64,000 nucleotides of DNA. Source: Labia minor (lineage: Eukaryota; Arthropoda; Insecta; Dermaptera; Spongiphoridae). Made by a program: the position numbers and the translations under genes. The notes under the pieces were generated by a model. The model was given only the letters and a program-made list of their open reading frames with translations. It ran no database searches and had not been told where the DNA came from. Below, in pieces: positions 49,588 to 62,594 of this stretch. Where the stretch lies: contig OY720345.1 in the NCBI GenBank assembly GCA_963082975.1, positions 3,857,001 to 3,921,000 of the forward strand, in the 5' to 3' direction. The number at the start of each line of letters is the position of its first letter. Position 1 is the first letter of the stretch.

Positions 49588-50761
49588 GCTGGAGTGTCTC
49601 CACTCGACTATCTCGCAAATTGAATTGGATTAAATAACATAATATATTATATTTCAATTAAATTTAATTAATTATACATTATAAATTAAAATTAATAGAT
49701 AATATTTATTAAATCAGCGCATGTTTGGCCAACTCTTTGTTGATGGATATTTGTATTGAATTAATTAATATATTCCAAAGATGATGATGAGAGCATTAAA
49801 AAATGAAAAATGAAATCAATGATCAAAAAGTAGATAAAATTTAGTCGTAAAAGTCAAATAATTTAATCCAAAAAAAAACATAAATAATTAATTAAAATTT
49901 TCATTTTAATAGAAAGTGTGGATAAAAAACAAACAATAAATAATATTTCTAATTAAAGAGAATGAATAAAATACTTATTAATGAATTACCTGGTAAGATG
50001 GACGGACACACAGCCCAACCGAGAAGTGACTTATCACATTCACTTTGCAATGCAAACTAAAATATTTTATTAAAATAAATATTAAAATAAATAAATTTTA
50101 ATTCTATTTTTTATTTATATTCTTTGAAATTTGACTGAGTTGCTTATCGCACGATTAGAAAAAAAACATTACTGGAATTGTACTAGTGAGGTTCGTTTAC
50201 TTTTTATCTAAAACAAAATAATATTATTTATATTATAATAATATTTATTATAATTATTAAAAAAATAATTTAAAAAGAATATTGACTGATAATCATTTAC
50301 TAAAAATCAGATATTTATTAAATAAAATAAATAAATTATATAATATATATTAGTATATATATTAATACATTAAATTATTATTTATTATTAAATAAATAAT
50401 TTATTAAATATATATAGCAGTTTTATTCAATTTTTAACCATGTGAAAAACTATCAAACCTATATCTTTATTTTACAATCACTTTATAGGAAAAAAAATCA
50501 AATGGGTAGGTAATGACCCACTTCCGGTTGAGCTACATTTCTCAAAAGTTGATAGAAATCTATGAATTTTGAATAATGCCCATGTACCAAATTTCATGAT
50601 TCTAGCTCAAACCGTTTTTGCTTAATCTTGTCTTCACACACACAGACATTTTTCTCAACCTTAGTGAAAATGATTCAGGAACCTTCAAAACGTATAAAAA
50701 CATCAAAATCTCAACATCGAAAATTTTCGTGATCGTAATACTATCACTGGCGAGATAGTAA
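49588..50761 (-). mobile_element. HINE copy 13 (minus), split by ~660 bp of AT-rich sequence
   Basis: The 3' part is at 49588-49747 (GCTGGAGTGTCTCCACTCGA ... AACTCTTTGTTGATGG) and the 5' part at about 50412-50761 (TATATAGCAGTTTTATTC ... CACTGGCGAGATAGTA). The central CACGTG block is missing and replaced by AT-rich sequence with no visible termini. Confidence 0.7.
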
Positions 50762-50856
50762 TAAATAATTGTTCAATTTTTATTATTTAATTTTAATAAA
50801 TCTTGTTTCGTTTCACAATATATCAATATTTATTTCCGAGTATAATAATATTAATA

Positions 50857-50897
<41 letters not shown>

Positions 50898-51880
50898 ACT
50901 ATTACACACAACTATTTTTTTATTCTTATTAATTTAAAGATACCTATAACAAACTTAATCGTTTCAAGATTGTATTAAATTTTTTATAAAATTAAATTTT
51001 ATTTTATATTTTATTCTTTGGAATTAAATAATTAATAATTGTTCAATTAATTCCATAAAACTAAATATAATCATTTTATATTAATGTACATTAATTTTAT
51101 TTAGTAATCAAAATTTATTTTTTTAAATAATGAGAAATAAACTTTGTATTTTAACAATTAATTATTAATATTGTTCTTATCCAACATAATTAGTAAAATC
51201 TTATATCCAAGAGAATTGGTTTTATTAAATGTAATTAATAATTCATTTTATAGGTAAGTTAATGGTTTATTTTACAATTCACTTTTTTCATTACGAGGAT
51301 TGGATTTTAATTATAAAATTAGCTATAATTTCTATCATTTTTATTAAAACTTAAAAATTTATGCAAAATTTTGTTCTTAGACTATTATTTCATTATAAAT
51401 ATTTATTACAAATATTCTTAGTAATCAATATATATTATTATTTTTTAAAAACTTCTATTTTTTTAAAGTCATTTTATAAAAATAGATTTTATAAATCAAA
51501 CTTTATTGAATAGTTAATTTTTTAATTAAAATCATCTAAATTATAGACAAAATACTTTGTTAATCGACCAAATTCCTTTTCGATATTTTAAATAGATCAG
51601 GGTTATATAGTTTTTGAATTCGATTTCTTCTTGGTAATTAAAATAATAACGATATCGAATTTTTTTATCATTTTGAGCTAATTTACCCACTTTCGTATTT
51701 GTATTTAACTCATATATTGGATATAATTTTAACAATAAAATATATCCAAAATATCTTGTTTTATGAAATAAATCATCATCAAATAAATTAATAATATAAT
51801 AATAATGTGCATTTTCTGAGGACCATCTAATTTATTCGGATTAATGTGTATTTCTACATATGATTTAAAAAATTTCGACC

Positions 51881-51911
<31 letters not shown>

Positions 51912-52003
51912 AATATTATTAAAATATTAAAGTAAAATCGAATTTTTAAAAAAATTTTCATGATTGTTTCCAAATATTCTAGAGTTTTAATTATATCAGG
52001 AAG
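50762..52003. other. AT-rich intergenic sequence
   Basis: (TA)n at about 50864-50891 and 51883-51905. Nothing else recognised. Confidence 0.4.
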
Positions 52004-52270
52004 CAGGGGTCGGCAACCTGGGGCTTGCGAGCTGCATATGGCTCAAGATGTGGTTCTCCAGTTCCATACACAAATATTAATAATTATATTATTTTATTTT
52101 TAAAACTAAAAATATTATATTGCAATGAAAAAATATTTCATGCAAACAAGATAAAAACACTCAAAAGAGAACAGTTTATTTATTTTAAATCAAAAATCAA
52201 ATCTATATATTTAATCCTAATTAAATGCATTAATAATGAAACAAAAATGTTAGTAGCTCTTTAAAAATTT
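52004..52270. mobile_element. hAT-type element, 5' end only
   Basis: Starts CAGGGGTCGGCAACCTGGGG, the hAT end also seen at 33844. It includes GAGCTGCATATGGCTC and fades into AT-rich sequence with TAGCTCTTT near 52253-52261; no matching right end or target duplication found. Confidence 0.55.
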
Positions 52271-52833
52271 TGTAAGTTGTATTTGTCATGGAGTGATACA
52301 TTGAAATATAAACGATTTAAATTTTGCGCACCTTTTCTATGCTGAGAAGATAGCAACGAAATACAATTCCTCGTTTATCGATTTTTATATTTACAATTCA
52401 TGTTGTGATTCTTAATTTGAACTCTTTCTTACTTTGACAATTGGAAAAATTTATATATAGAAAAAAATAATCAATTATTCTTTAAAAGCAATTATTTCTA
52501 TAATAGTAAGTATTTCACCCACTTCAATATAAAATTTAATTTATAAATATTATATATTTCAAATTAATTAATTATTAAAATCAATATATTAAAAATGTTT
52601 TCCAAAGAAAAAAATCTTTTTTTTACCCGATTACGTTATTTTATAATAGATTGAGCTTCTGGTTACAAGTGATCCTCTTTAATTAAAAAAAAATCAGTTA
52701 AAACATTCTAAATAATTGAAGTAAAATATAAAAATTGAAAATACCCCTATTTCAGTGGAATAATACAAGACGGCATTAATATTACTATAATTATCCTATT
52801 TTTTTTTTAGGATTATAGAATTTTTATGAAAAG

Positions 52834-54764
52834 ATGTCTGATGTAAAATCCTTTTTTCATGAGTGGTGTAGTAAAAAGAAAGTCAATCCACAGTTTGAAG
52901 TTAGACCAACAGGTATCTATTTTATATTTTTAATTTTATTGGAAGAAATAAAAAATAATTCTATTTTTTCGTTTCTAAAGGGTCGAAACAAAGGCAAAGA
53001 TTTTTATGTGAAGTACGTGTTGAGGGATTCCAATATGTAGGAGCTGGAAATTCTACCAATAAAAAGGATGCCCAAAGCAATGCCGCTAGAGATTTTTTAC
53101 AATTTCTTGTGAGGCAGGGATTAGTTAATCCAAATGATATTCCTGGCGAAAATGAGAAACGTGGTGACGATCCAGATAAAAATCGAGATCAACCAGACGC
53201 ATCCTTTTCAACGAATTCCGCTCCAATGCGACCTGTTTTTCAACCTGGAATGGGCCCCAATGAGATTGGGGAAGCTTACAGGCCGTACACCGAGAAAAAT
53301 GATCGTCCATACACATATATGGATAGAATTGCGGATCAGAAAAAAGTGGAAGAAGTAAGTTGTTGAAATCCTACAGTATTAATAGAAGTAACTTGTAAAT
53401 TGGTTTTTAATTTTACAGGCGGAAGATTTAGATGTAAATGCAAGTATTCATGGCAATTGGACGATTGAAAATGCAAAATCGAAGTTGCATCAATTTATGC
53501 AAATGCACCGTATCCAAATTGATTATAAGTATACCCCAGTAGGACCAGATCACACAAGGTGCATAAATAAATTAAACGAAATTATATTGATATTTGTTGA
53601 TACTTTACATTTTTTATAGTCAAATTGAGCAGATGATTTGCACAATATATTTATTTTTATCAATCACTTTCTATACCTAGGCACAAGTGATCTATAGAAA
53701 TAATAATTAATTGATGCTGGCCTCTTGATGTATGCATTCTATACACCAATTTGCTTAGCAATTTGTTAGTATTTCAGGGCTTGGAATTGATATTGATTTT
53801 AAAATAATTTAATATCTTTATCAAGCCTAAAGAGGATAAATAAATTCATGAAACGAGCACTATTATTTATTTATAAGCAACAAAGAAATAAAAGATAGAA
53901 TCTTGTTGGAAAAAATGATTAAATGATATTGTTTCGAAGACAAAGAGCTCATCAACCGACGAACATAAACATTCTAGAATCCATGTTGATGAAAAATCTT
54001 CGAAACTAGTCTAACTTAAAAACATTCTTTTTTAGAATGAAATCTTTCATCTTTTATTTCTTTGATGCTTATAAGCATGAACGTATCATTTCTTTGATTT
54101 TAAAGAACTATCTCTTCTTTTTCCTTTGAAAAACAAAAAAAAATTAAAGATTGAGTAAGCATAAAATTTGTTCTTTTTTTTTTGCTTATTCCATCTTGAC
54201 AGATTTTATAAATAATAGCAAGTCATCTGCTCAAATTTGAATCAAGGTGAGTTTATTATTTAAAATATGTATTTTTTAAATTTTAAAATTATTAATACGA
54301 TTTAAAACAATAACTAATATTTTATTTTATTATTATTGTAAAGGAGTTTCGTGGCGGAAATGAGTCTTTTTATTAAACAATTGAACCGAAGTAAGTTTAA
54401 TCCTAAAACAATAAAAAAAAAATTGATAAATAAACATTAATTTATATTTTTCATTTGATGCAGCGATTACTGGAAGAGAAACTGGTTCCAATAAACAAAC
54501 TGCTTCTAAAAGTTGTGCCCTTTCACTTGTACGACAACTCTTTCATTTAGGGGTAATTGAAGCATTTTCAGGAACTTTGAAAAAGAATAAAGAAGGCGAA
54601 CAAATGAAACCTTACAAAGTATCTATTTCTCCTGAATTGGAATCACAAGTTTTTGATGTTTTGAATACTGTTAATGTAATTCCGGTTAAAATTGTGAGTA
54701 TTGATTTTTTTAATTGAAAAAAATAATTGATCAATTGTATTTTATAAGGGTTCTTATATACACT

Positions 54765-54801
<37 letters not shown>

Positions 54802-57800
54802 GGTGACCAAACGTCCCGTTTTTAGGTGCTCTGTCCCGGCGTCCCGAAAAATGTCTTCGGGACAGCCTATTGCCCCGTTTTTTAAATATTTAGGACATTT
54901 CGTACTTTTTTCACTTTGATTCTAGAAAAAAAAGGTAAAATATCCCGGTTTGGTGTTTTTAAAATATGGCCACCCTACCACCCTATATATAGTTTATTAT
55001 AATCAATTTCCTTTATAAATTCAATCTCAAATGGTCAAACTGGGAGTTAATTAATATAAAATAACAGTACAATATAATAATAGTTTAATAATAATTTTTC
55101 AAATCTCTTATTGTAATTTTTAACCGAAATATTATATTAGTCGTTGAGATTTTGTTAACCCCTTATAAAGTAAAGGGGTTTTCCAAAAATTGCAACCCAA
55201 CATATAAACTATGTCGAGATGCGGGTTTTAATTTTAATGGGTGTCAGCAACAATGCCCTCACTATACGTTCATTGGACATTATGCTCCCCAAGACAAGGA
55301 CTAGCTATTTTATTATCCACCCTTCTCTATAATCAAACACTACGAATATTTTAGTCACATAAGATGGCCCTTGTAAATCATTATTTAAAAATTTATTATT
55401 AGCTATAGATGCAATAATTTTGTATTAAACAAAATCTGACATTAATTATGAAATATTAAGTATTATAGAATATTAATTTATATTTTAAATCTTTAATTAA
55501 TTAAGATTAATGAATTTCATTAGACATAACAATAGCGCTAAATTCAAAATTTTCAAAATTTTAAAAAATAAATCCATTTATTAAAAAAAATTTCGATTTT
55601 CCTTATTTATAAAAAACTATAATTAAGTAAAATTTAGTAACTTAGTAAAATTAATTTTAAAATATTTTATTTCTCAATATTTTAAATATGAACTTTAATT
55701 TTATTAAGTAATTCATTTTTATAACTTTATTATTTAAAAATAATAATTTAATTATTCATTATTTCTAGCCTGAAAATCCGGAAGGGCCTGTGTCGCTTTT
55801 AACAGATCAAGTTTTGGATGATTTCTTAATCTCTAAACCACAAATGGCTGGAGTCGTTTCTTGGTCACCACCACAAGTCAATTGGAATACTTGGACAGGA
55901 TGTAATATTGATGAAGGTCCTTTAGCAACTAAAAATTTAGATGAGATTAGTGAAACCCTTCATCTTGAACAAAGGGAAAAAATGATGAATAATCAAGATC
56001 TTTTGAATTCTATTAATGAAAGATCGAAACTTCCTGTAAATCACATGAAATCCAAAATTATGACAGAAATCAATGAAAATCCAGTGATAATAATTAGAGG
56101 AAATACTGGTTGTGGAAAAACTACTCAAGTAATTTTTTTTTTTAATTTAATAATGATTATAGCTATTTTTTTAAATGATTTTTTTTAGGTTTGTCAATAT
56201 ATCCTAGATGACTATATTCAAACAGGCCAGGGAGCTTATTGTAATATAGTAGTTACTCAACCTCGAAGAATATCAGCTGTATCTGTTGCTGATCGTGTCG
56301 CTGTTGAACGTTGTGAAAATCTTGGAGAATCAGTTGGATATAGCGTTCGATTTGAATCATGTCTCCCCCGACCTTATGGTAGTATACTTTTCTGTACTGT
56401 CGGTGTCCTATTAAGACGTCTTGAGAATGGTTTGCGAGGAGTTTCTCATGTCATTGTCGATGAAATTCATGAACGAGATGTTAATTCTGACTTCATTATG
56501 GTTGTATTAAGAGATATGATTCATACTTATCCGGATATGCGATTAATTCTTATGTCGGCGACAATTGATACTACTCTATTTAGCAAATATTTCAATGATT
56601 GTGCCGTTATTGAAATTGAAGGACGAGCTTTTCCAGTTCAAGGTATTTCTAATATTTACTAATTTATATAATGCAATTTATAGTATCTAAAACATTTAAC
56701 AACTTCTTTCCTTTCAAGAATTGAACATAAAACATAAAATATTTTTAATTCCAGAATATTATCTTGAAGATTGTGTACAACTTCTTGATTTTGTTCCTCC
56801 TACGGATACTAGAAAAAAATCTAAAGATAAAGATGATGAAACTGGTGGTGAAGAAGATGAAAATTTGAATAATCAAGTATCAGAAGACTATACAGTAAAA
56901 ACAAGAAATGTTGTTGCTCAATTAAGTGAAAAAGAATTAAGCTTTGAACTTATTGAAGGATTATTAAAATATATTAAATCGTTAAATATTCCCGGAGCCG
57001 TTCTCATTTTCCTACCAGGATGGAATCTCATCTTTGCATTGATGAAACATTTGCAAAATAATCCATCCTTTTGTAAGAATCATTTTAAAATTTTACGATT
57101 CTATATATTTCAATAATGATATTGATATATTCTCATTAAATTATTTATTTTAGCAAGCCATTCTTACTGTATTATCCCATTACATTCTCAACTTCCAAGA
57201 GAAGATCAAAGAAGAGTTTTTGATCCAGTTCCACCTGGCGTTTTTAAAGTATCCTCATTTTTGTGAATTTTTTTCTAATTTGCTATTTGTTATGATAATC
57301 TTAAAAATTTTTCAGATTATATTATCAACAAATATTGCTGAAACTTCATTAACTATAAATGATGTTGTGTATGTGATTGATAGTTGCAAAGCAAAAATGA
57401 AACTTTTTACTTCACATAATAATATGACCAATTATGCGACTGTTTGGGCTTCTAAAACTAATTTGGAACAACGAAAAGGAAGAGCAGGACGTGTTCGACC
57501 TGGGTTTTGTTTTCATCTTCTCTCTAAGGTTTGTCTTTTACATCAGCAAAAGAATCCTCCAATATTATTTTTAAATCTTTAAATAATTTTTTAGGCTCGA
57601 TATGCCAAACTTGATCAACATATGACACCTGAAATGTTCCGCACACCCTTACATGAATTAGCGTTAAGTATTAAATTACTCCGGTTAGGTTCTATTGGTC
57701 AATTTTTGAGTAAAGCAATAGAGCCACCGCCGATAGACGCAGTAATAGAGGCTGAAGTCCTCCTTAAAGGTTCGTTCAACAATTTTTTTTGTCTTTTTTT

Positions 57801-60548
57801 TAACCTAATATTTTTCTTTTTTATTATTCTAGAAATGAAATGTCTGGACTTGAATGATGAATTAACACCTCTTGGGCGAATTTTGGCCAAACTGCCTATT
57901 GAACCCCGTCTTGGCAAAATGATGGTGCTTGGTTGTATTTTCTCCTGTGGAGATGCTCTTTCAACAATTGGTGCAAATAGTTCTACGTTTCCAGAAGTTT
58001 TTACAACAGGACAAGATCATCGAAGACTTACATTTCAACAAAGAGCTTTTGCTGGGAATCGATTTTCTGATCACGTAGCGATGTTGAATGCTTTTCAATG
58101 TTGGGAAGATGCACGCATGAACGGAGAAGAAAATGAACTTTATTTCTGTGACCAAAAAATGTTAAATTTGCCAACTTTAAGAGTCACTTGGGATGCCAAA
58201 GTAATTATTCAATTTCTATATACCTTTTAAATAGAATATATTTCTGGAATAAATATATTAATTGTGTTATATATTTTAGAATCAATTAAAAGTATTATTA
58301 CAATCTTGTGGTTTTCCTGAAGAAACAATGATTCCTCAAATATTTAATTATTCTGGTCCTGATGCTAAACTTGATATGGTAATAGCACTTCTAGGAATGG
58401 GATTATATCCAAATGTATGTTTCCATAAAGAAAAACGAAAAGTTATTACCACAGAATCAAAACCAGCACTTATTCATAAAACTTCTGTAAATTGTAGTAA
58501 TATGGAACAAAATTTTCCATTCCCTTTTTTTGTTTTTGGGGAAAAAGTAAGATTTATTGGATTTCTATTAATAATTTGTTAAAAAAGTAATTTTTTTAAA
58601 TTATAATTTATTTTTATTTAGATACGCACTAGAGCAGTTTCTTGTAAACAAATGACAATGGTCACCCCCATTCATCTTTTATTATTTGGTTCTAGAAAAG
58701 TTGAATTTGTAGAAAATATGATACGGTTAGACAATTGGTAAGAATAACATTCTTTGTTTTTTTCATTTTTTTCTTAAATATTTATTACAATAATAGTTAA
58801 ATATATTAATTTATTATTTATAGGATAAATCTTGATATGAAACCAGAAGTTGCTGCGGGTCTTGTTGCTTTAAGACCTATACTGGAATCTTTAGTAGTTC
58901 GAGCCGCTAAAGATCCAGAAACGATTACAGAATTATCTGAAATTGATGAAAAAGTAATGAATGTCATTAAACATCTTTGCAAATTCAATGCCGGTCTCCA
59001 TGGACTAGATAATAATTTAAATATGACAAGGTAAATAAATATTTGGAAACACTAATACTTAATTAATTATTTTATAGTTATTTTATAATATAACTAGCTG
59101 CTCCTGCTCCGCCCCCTGTACCCCCCGAGTGTCCTTATTCTGAACTATAACCATCTAACTCCTACCCTGTCCCATCTCTCTCACGTTCCTTCCTACATTG
59201 TCCACCCTGTTCACAATTGGTCTTCCAAACGGACGTTTTCCAATTGAATTCCCCACCAATATATTTTTCCTCTCCCATTCTAGCCATGTGCCCTGCCGAT
59301 CCCAGCCTTCTCTATTTTATTTTATGACCTATATCTAGAGATGCATAGAGGTCATGCAATTCCTTGTTATGCAGTCTCCGCCATTCCCCGGTGTCCTCAT
59401 CTTTCTTTGGCCCATAAATGCTGGGAAGAATCCTATTCTCAAATACTCTGAATCTACTCTCATCTCCCAGGGTTATAGACCATGCCTCCCACCCATATAA
59501 TACAATTAATAATTTAATAATTTTGATCCCCTTTGATAATAATTTCCCGATTGCAACCTCGATTTAAATTCTTTGCAAATATTATTCTCTCTGATACTAA
59601 TTATTTTGTCTTATCAAATTAATTAATTTCAAACCCCATCACTTTTCCTGCCTCGATTAATTTTTTATGCCTCTTTAAATGTTATTAATTTATTTTAAAA
59701 AAAATAAAGTAAACAAAATAAAAATAAAATATAAAGAAATTAGCATAACACTAAACTACTATAAAAATATATATTAAAATCTTACGTGAAAATCCAATTA
59801 TGAGATCAAATTTTCTTAATTAAAATGATTTACTCACATAATCTTAATTATCTTACATAAAATTAATTTAATAAAATATTAAAATAATAAAATTTAATAA
59901 ATTTGTAAAAAAAATATATAATACTTAAAAAAAATGTGCCTTTGCGAGTTTCGAACTGAGGGTGCAAAGTCATAAGATCATGTTTGCAATTCTCCTATAA
60001 GGGTATATATAGAAGTCAAATTATCTTCACCAGCGCCTCTATGATCTAGCATAGTAACTCTAAACTATTTTTATTTAAATTCCACCCCCTGGACACACCT
60101 TAGCAATTAGCGGTTTAATAAAAGAAGTCTGACATGCCCTGAGACCTACTGAATATGCATGAAAAATTTCATAAGAATCGGTCCAGCCGTTTCGGAGGAG
60201 TATCATTTCAAAGTTTTGTGACACGAGAATTTTATATATAAGAAGATATAAATATAATTATATTTTTTCAGCTTTCGAGGTAAAAGACCACCACGTACTG
60301 AGTTTTTCCGTGGAAATGGACCTCCAAATAAAATGTTTAGAGGTTAATAAATATTATATTGATAGGTGAAATCTATTAATTAATTTAAAAAATAATTTAT
60401 TATATTTTCAGGTGGAGGTAGAGGCTTTGGTGGTGGATTTTCAGGAAGAGGATTTCGAGGAGGAGAAAGAGGATTTAGAGGATATGGAGGTGGTAGAGGT
60501 TATGGTGGCGGAGGATTTGGAAGAGGAGGATATAATCAAGGATATTAA
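52834..60548 (+). CDS. mle: maleless (DHX9-type dsRNA helicase, dosage-compensation/RNA helicase A)
   Basis: 17 exons: 52834-52912, 52981-53354, 53419-53558, 54344-54390, 54464-54693, 55769-56128, 56189-56642, 56755-57072, 57154-57248, 57316-57528, 57595-57769, 57833-58200, 58280-58546, 58622-58737, 58824-59030, 60272-60342, 60412-60548. They total 3651 nt, giving 1216 residues in one frame. Two N-terminal dsRNA-binding domains (~1-75, ~160-235), helicase core with GNTGCGKT (401-408), DEIH (501-504), SAT (533-535) and QRKGRAGR (751-758), then the HA2/OB region, and a Gly/Arg-rich C-terminus (RGG-type, ~1170-1216). Very close to Drosophila MLE. A 3'-to-5' RNA/DNA helicase acting in the nucleus on structured RNAs; the roX/MSL role is known only in flies. 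A 5' UTR intron may end at 52810. Codons are AT-rich. Confidence 0.97.
53620..54240 (+). other. Long nested hairpin filling intron 3 of mle
   Basis: Three nested complementary pairs lie in order: 53620-53641 with 54218-54240 (core GAGCAGATGA); 53871-53896 with 54049-54074 (26 bases, one mismatch); 53931-53956 with 53985-54006 (GTTTCGAAGA / TCTTCGAAAC and CTCATCAAC / GTTGATGA). Between the outer and middle stems the left side has its own hairpins (for example GCTTGG...ATATT with AATATC...CAAGC at 53779-53826). The whole intron RNA could fold into a branched dsRNA. Confidence 0.75.
54799..54985. mobile_element. hAT MITE in mle intron 5 (family of 22011)
   Basis: Starts TAGGGTGACCAAACGTCCCG and ends GGCCACCCTA plus a duplicated CCACCCTA. 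Flanked by TATATAGT on both sides (54791-54798, 54986-54993). Same internal GGTGCTCTGTCCC and TTTAGGACATTTCGTA blocks as the copy at 22011. Confidence 0.85.
59093..60245. mobile_element. Composite repeat in mle intron 15 with antisense LINE fragment
   Basis: The left edge is a shortened family B start (ACTAGCTGCTCCTGCTCCGC ... CCCCCGAGTG). From 59117 to about 59660 the minus strand holds LINE coding remnants (SITLG-like, [40 protein letters not shown]) broken by stops. The right part (60150-60242) contains AGAATCGGTCCAGCCGTTTC, GGAGGAGTAT and ACACGAGAATTTTATATATA, a tail seen on many insect non-LTR repeats. It enlarges this intron to 1.24 kb; the other mle introns are mostly under 120 bp. Confidence 0.65.
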
Positions 60549-60684
60549 TATAAAATAATTATTAATTTAAAAAAAAAATGAACAATTCAATTTTTTTATT
60601 TTATATTTAACAGTTGAATAATATACATAATTTTACACCATTTTAAGAATTATATTAAATATATACATTCTTTTACTATATTAG

Positions 60685-60706
60685 AATAAAATATTATCTG
60701 AATAAA
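60685..60706 (+). terminator. mle polyadenylation signals
   Basis: AATAAA occurs at 60685-60690 and again at 60701-60706, about 140 bp after the stop codon, in AT-rich 3' UTR. The convergent VhaSFD stop is at 61117, leaving about 570 bp for both 3' ends. Confidence 0.55.
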
Positions 60707-61116
60707 GTTTAAACTAGATTATGAGTTTTAATGATAAGATATAGATTTAGAAATAATATAATTCCTAAATTGTTTAGAAATATAATTTTGTTATTTTTCT
60801 AATCAATGGTAAATATTAGTATTTATTGTCTTAAAACCTTTATAATACTTTTAAAAAATGATAACCAATAAAATAAATTGATTATAAAAAATTAAATGTG
60901 TTTTAATTCCATTTATTTGTTAATAAAGGAATGTAGTTTTTTAAATTACAAATAATATCCCCATTACTATACTAATATTTATTATATTTTATTTATATTT
61001 ATAATATAATAAGCAAGTAAAACATTTGTTATATATTTATATTTTTGAAAAATTTTCTATACATGAATTTTTAATAGCATCTACATTAATATTATAATAA
61101 TACTCCAAAGCAAAAA

Positions 61117-62577
61117 CTAAGCTTTGCCTTCTAAAGCTTTCCCCCCTGCTCCTGGAACTTTAGGGGTAGTTTGAGTTTGTTCTTTTTCTAATTGACGACC
61201 TAAATATTCCCAATTATGTACCATGAGCTTTTGTACAGCCAAAAGTGCTTCGTAACGAACATTTGGATCGTCATGGCCCAAGAGCTGCATCACAAGCTGC
61301 TTGCCCCCCAATTGCTCAATAACATTTTTACCTCGAGGATAATGGCGAACATATTCGCCAATATCAAAACTGGCAACACTTAACACCAGTGGCTCTTTGC
61401 TGGTTTCTAATAAATGAACAAGAATACGTAATAATTCATAATTTTTTTCATTTAATCTTGGGGCATTTTCTCGCCAAAATTTTGCTGATTTATGTACTGG
61501 ACTCCATTCCAGACGTCCAGATTTAACTTCAGTAGCATACTCATCAAAAGAACTCAAATCCTGAACAGAAGCCTGTAATTTTTCATTCAAGAATTCAACA
61601 TCAGAAAATATATCTTCATCATCAAATTTACGTTGTTCTAAAATGCTTAATTGTTTTAAAACCTTGCATTGTACCATTGCAATACAATGTTCTTTGGAAA
61701 CTTGATTATCCTCTGGCTTTTCGATAAGATTTCTAAAAACGGCTAAGATAATGCGAGTAACCTTTTCTTTGACGGAATCGCTCAAAATATCAGCAAGTAT
61801 TGGGATTACATTAAATTTATTCATTTTTTCAGCAAGAAGAGGATTGAATGTCAAAACCCAGAGACAAAATATCAATTGATATTGGACTTGGAAATTGACT
61901 CGTCCTTGTAAAACTGCAAGAAGTGTTGAAATTCCATCCACAGAAACAAATGCAAAACGATATTCATCAATGCGTAGCATCATTTGAAGACATCTTGCCA
62001 CCGATTGCATATATTCATTACTATTCTCTTGCAGTTGATCTTTAAGCCAAGTTAGATAGAAATGAAGGTCAGATTGATCCATTAATTCTTGACTCCAACA
62101 GGCAATTTTAGCAATAATTCTTGAAGTCATATTCATTATAAATCCATCAGGTCTATTTAATAGATTAAGAAAAGGCCCCCATACACTTTCTTTTTTTTTA
62201 TTTGAATGCTCACGAAAGATTTCAACTCGACTTCTGTCTTCCTGTAACATATCATCAATCATAATCAGAATATATTGAATGGTTTGATCTTTAGAAACAT
62301 GGCCAAGAAGATTCAGAAATGTTTTTGCACATTGAGCTCGATTTTCTTTAAGAAGAACATCACGAGAATTGGCATCGGTACTATTGTCAAAAAGAACAAT
62401 AAAATTATAATCTTCTTGCGAAATCATTTGGGATTGAAGATAGGATTGCCAATTAACGCGTTGTGTTCTAATTTCAGTAGCTTGTTGTTGAAGCACACTA
62501 GTAGCTGCTAACATATCTATTTTTTCATCTTGTAAAGCAGGAATGATTGTTTTAATTGAAGGATCGGACCCTGCCAT
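61117..62577 (-). CDS. VhaSFD: V-type proton ATPase subunit H (VhaSFD)
   Basis: 486 residues in one uninterrupted coding exon, ATG at 62575-62577. The length and sequence are those of the V-ATPase subunit H (SFD) family: [18 protein letters not shown] near the N-terminus, [13 protein letters not shown] (helical repeats), [20 protein letters not shown] segment, [19 protein letters not shown], and [20 protein letters not shown] then [20 protein letters not shown] near the C-terminus. Subunit H is an armadillo/HEAT superhelix that couples and regulates V1 and V0, needed for ATP-driven proton pumping at endomembranes. A 56-bp 5' UTR intron (62595-62650, donor GTAAGT, acceptor TTTTTTTTTTAG) precedes the ATG, so this is not a processed copy. 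Head-to-head with Clk, tail-to-tail with mle. Confidence 0.96.
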   Translation of the reverse strand: MAGSDPSIKTIIPALQDEKIDMLAATSVLQQQATEIRTQRVNWQSYLQSQMISQEDYNFIVLFDNSTDANSRDVLLKENRAQCAKTFLNLLGHVSKDQTIQYILIMIDDMLQEDRSRVEIFREHSNKKKESVWGPFLNLLNRPDGFIMNMTSRIIAKIACWSQELMDQSDLHFYLTWLKDQLQENSNEYMQSVARCLQMMLRIDEYRFAFVSVDGISTLLAVLQGRVNFQVQYQLIFCLWVLTFNPLLAEKMNKFNVIPILADILSDSVKEKVTRIILAVFRNLIEKPEDNQVSKEHCIAMVQCKVLKQLSILEQRKFDDEDIFSDVEFLNEKLQASVQDLSSFDEYATEVKSGRLEWSPVHKSAKFWRENAPRLNEKNYELLRILVHLLETSKEPLVLSVASFDIGEYVRHYPRGKNVIEQLGGKQLVMQLLGHDDPNVRYEALLAVQKLMVHNWEYLGRQLEKEQTQTTPKVPGAGGKALEGKA

Positions 62578-62594
62578 ATTTATTTAAATATATC

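Noticed and set aside
59935..60000. Possible tRNA-like sequence on the minus strand (GTTCGAAACTC)
   Set aside because: Only a B-box-like element and a T run are visible; it lies within a composite repeat and may be a SINE remnant at best.
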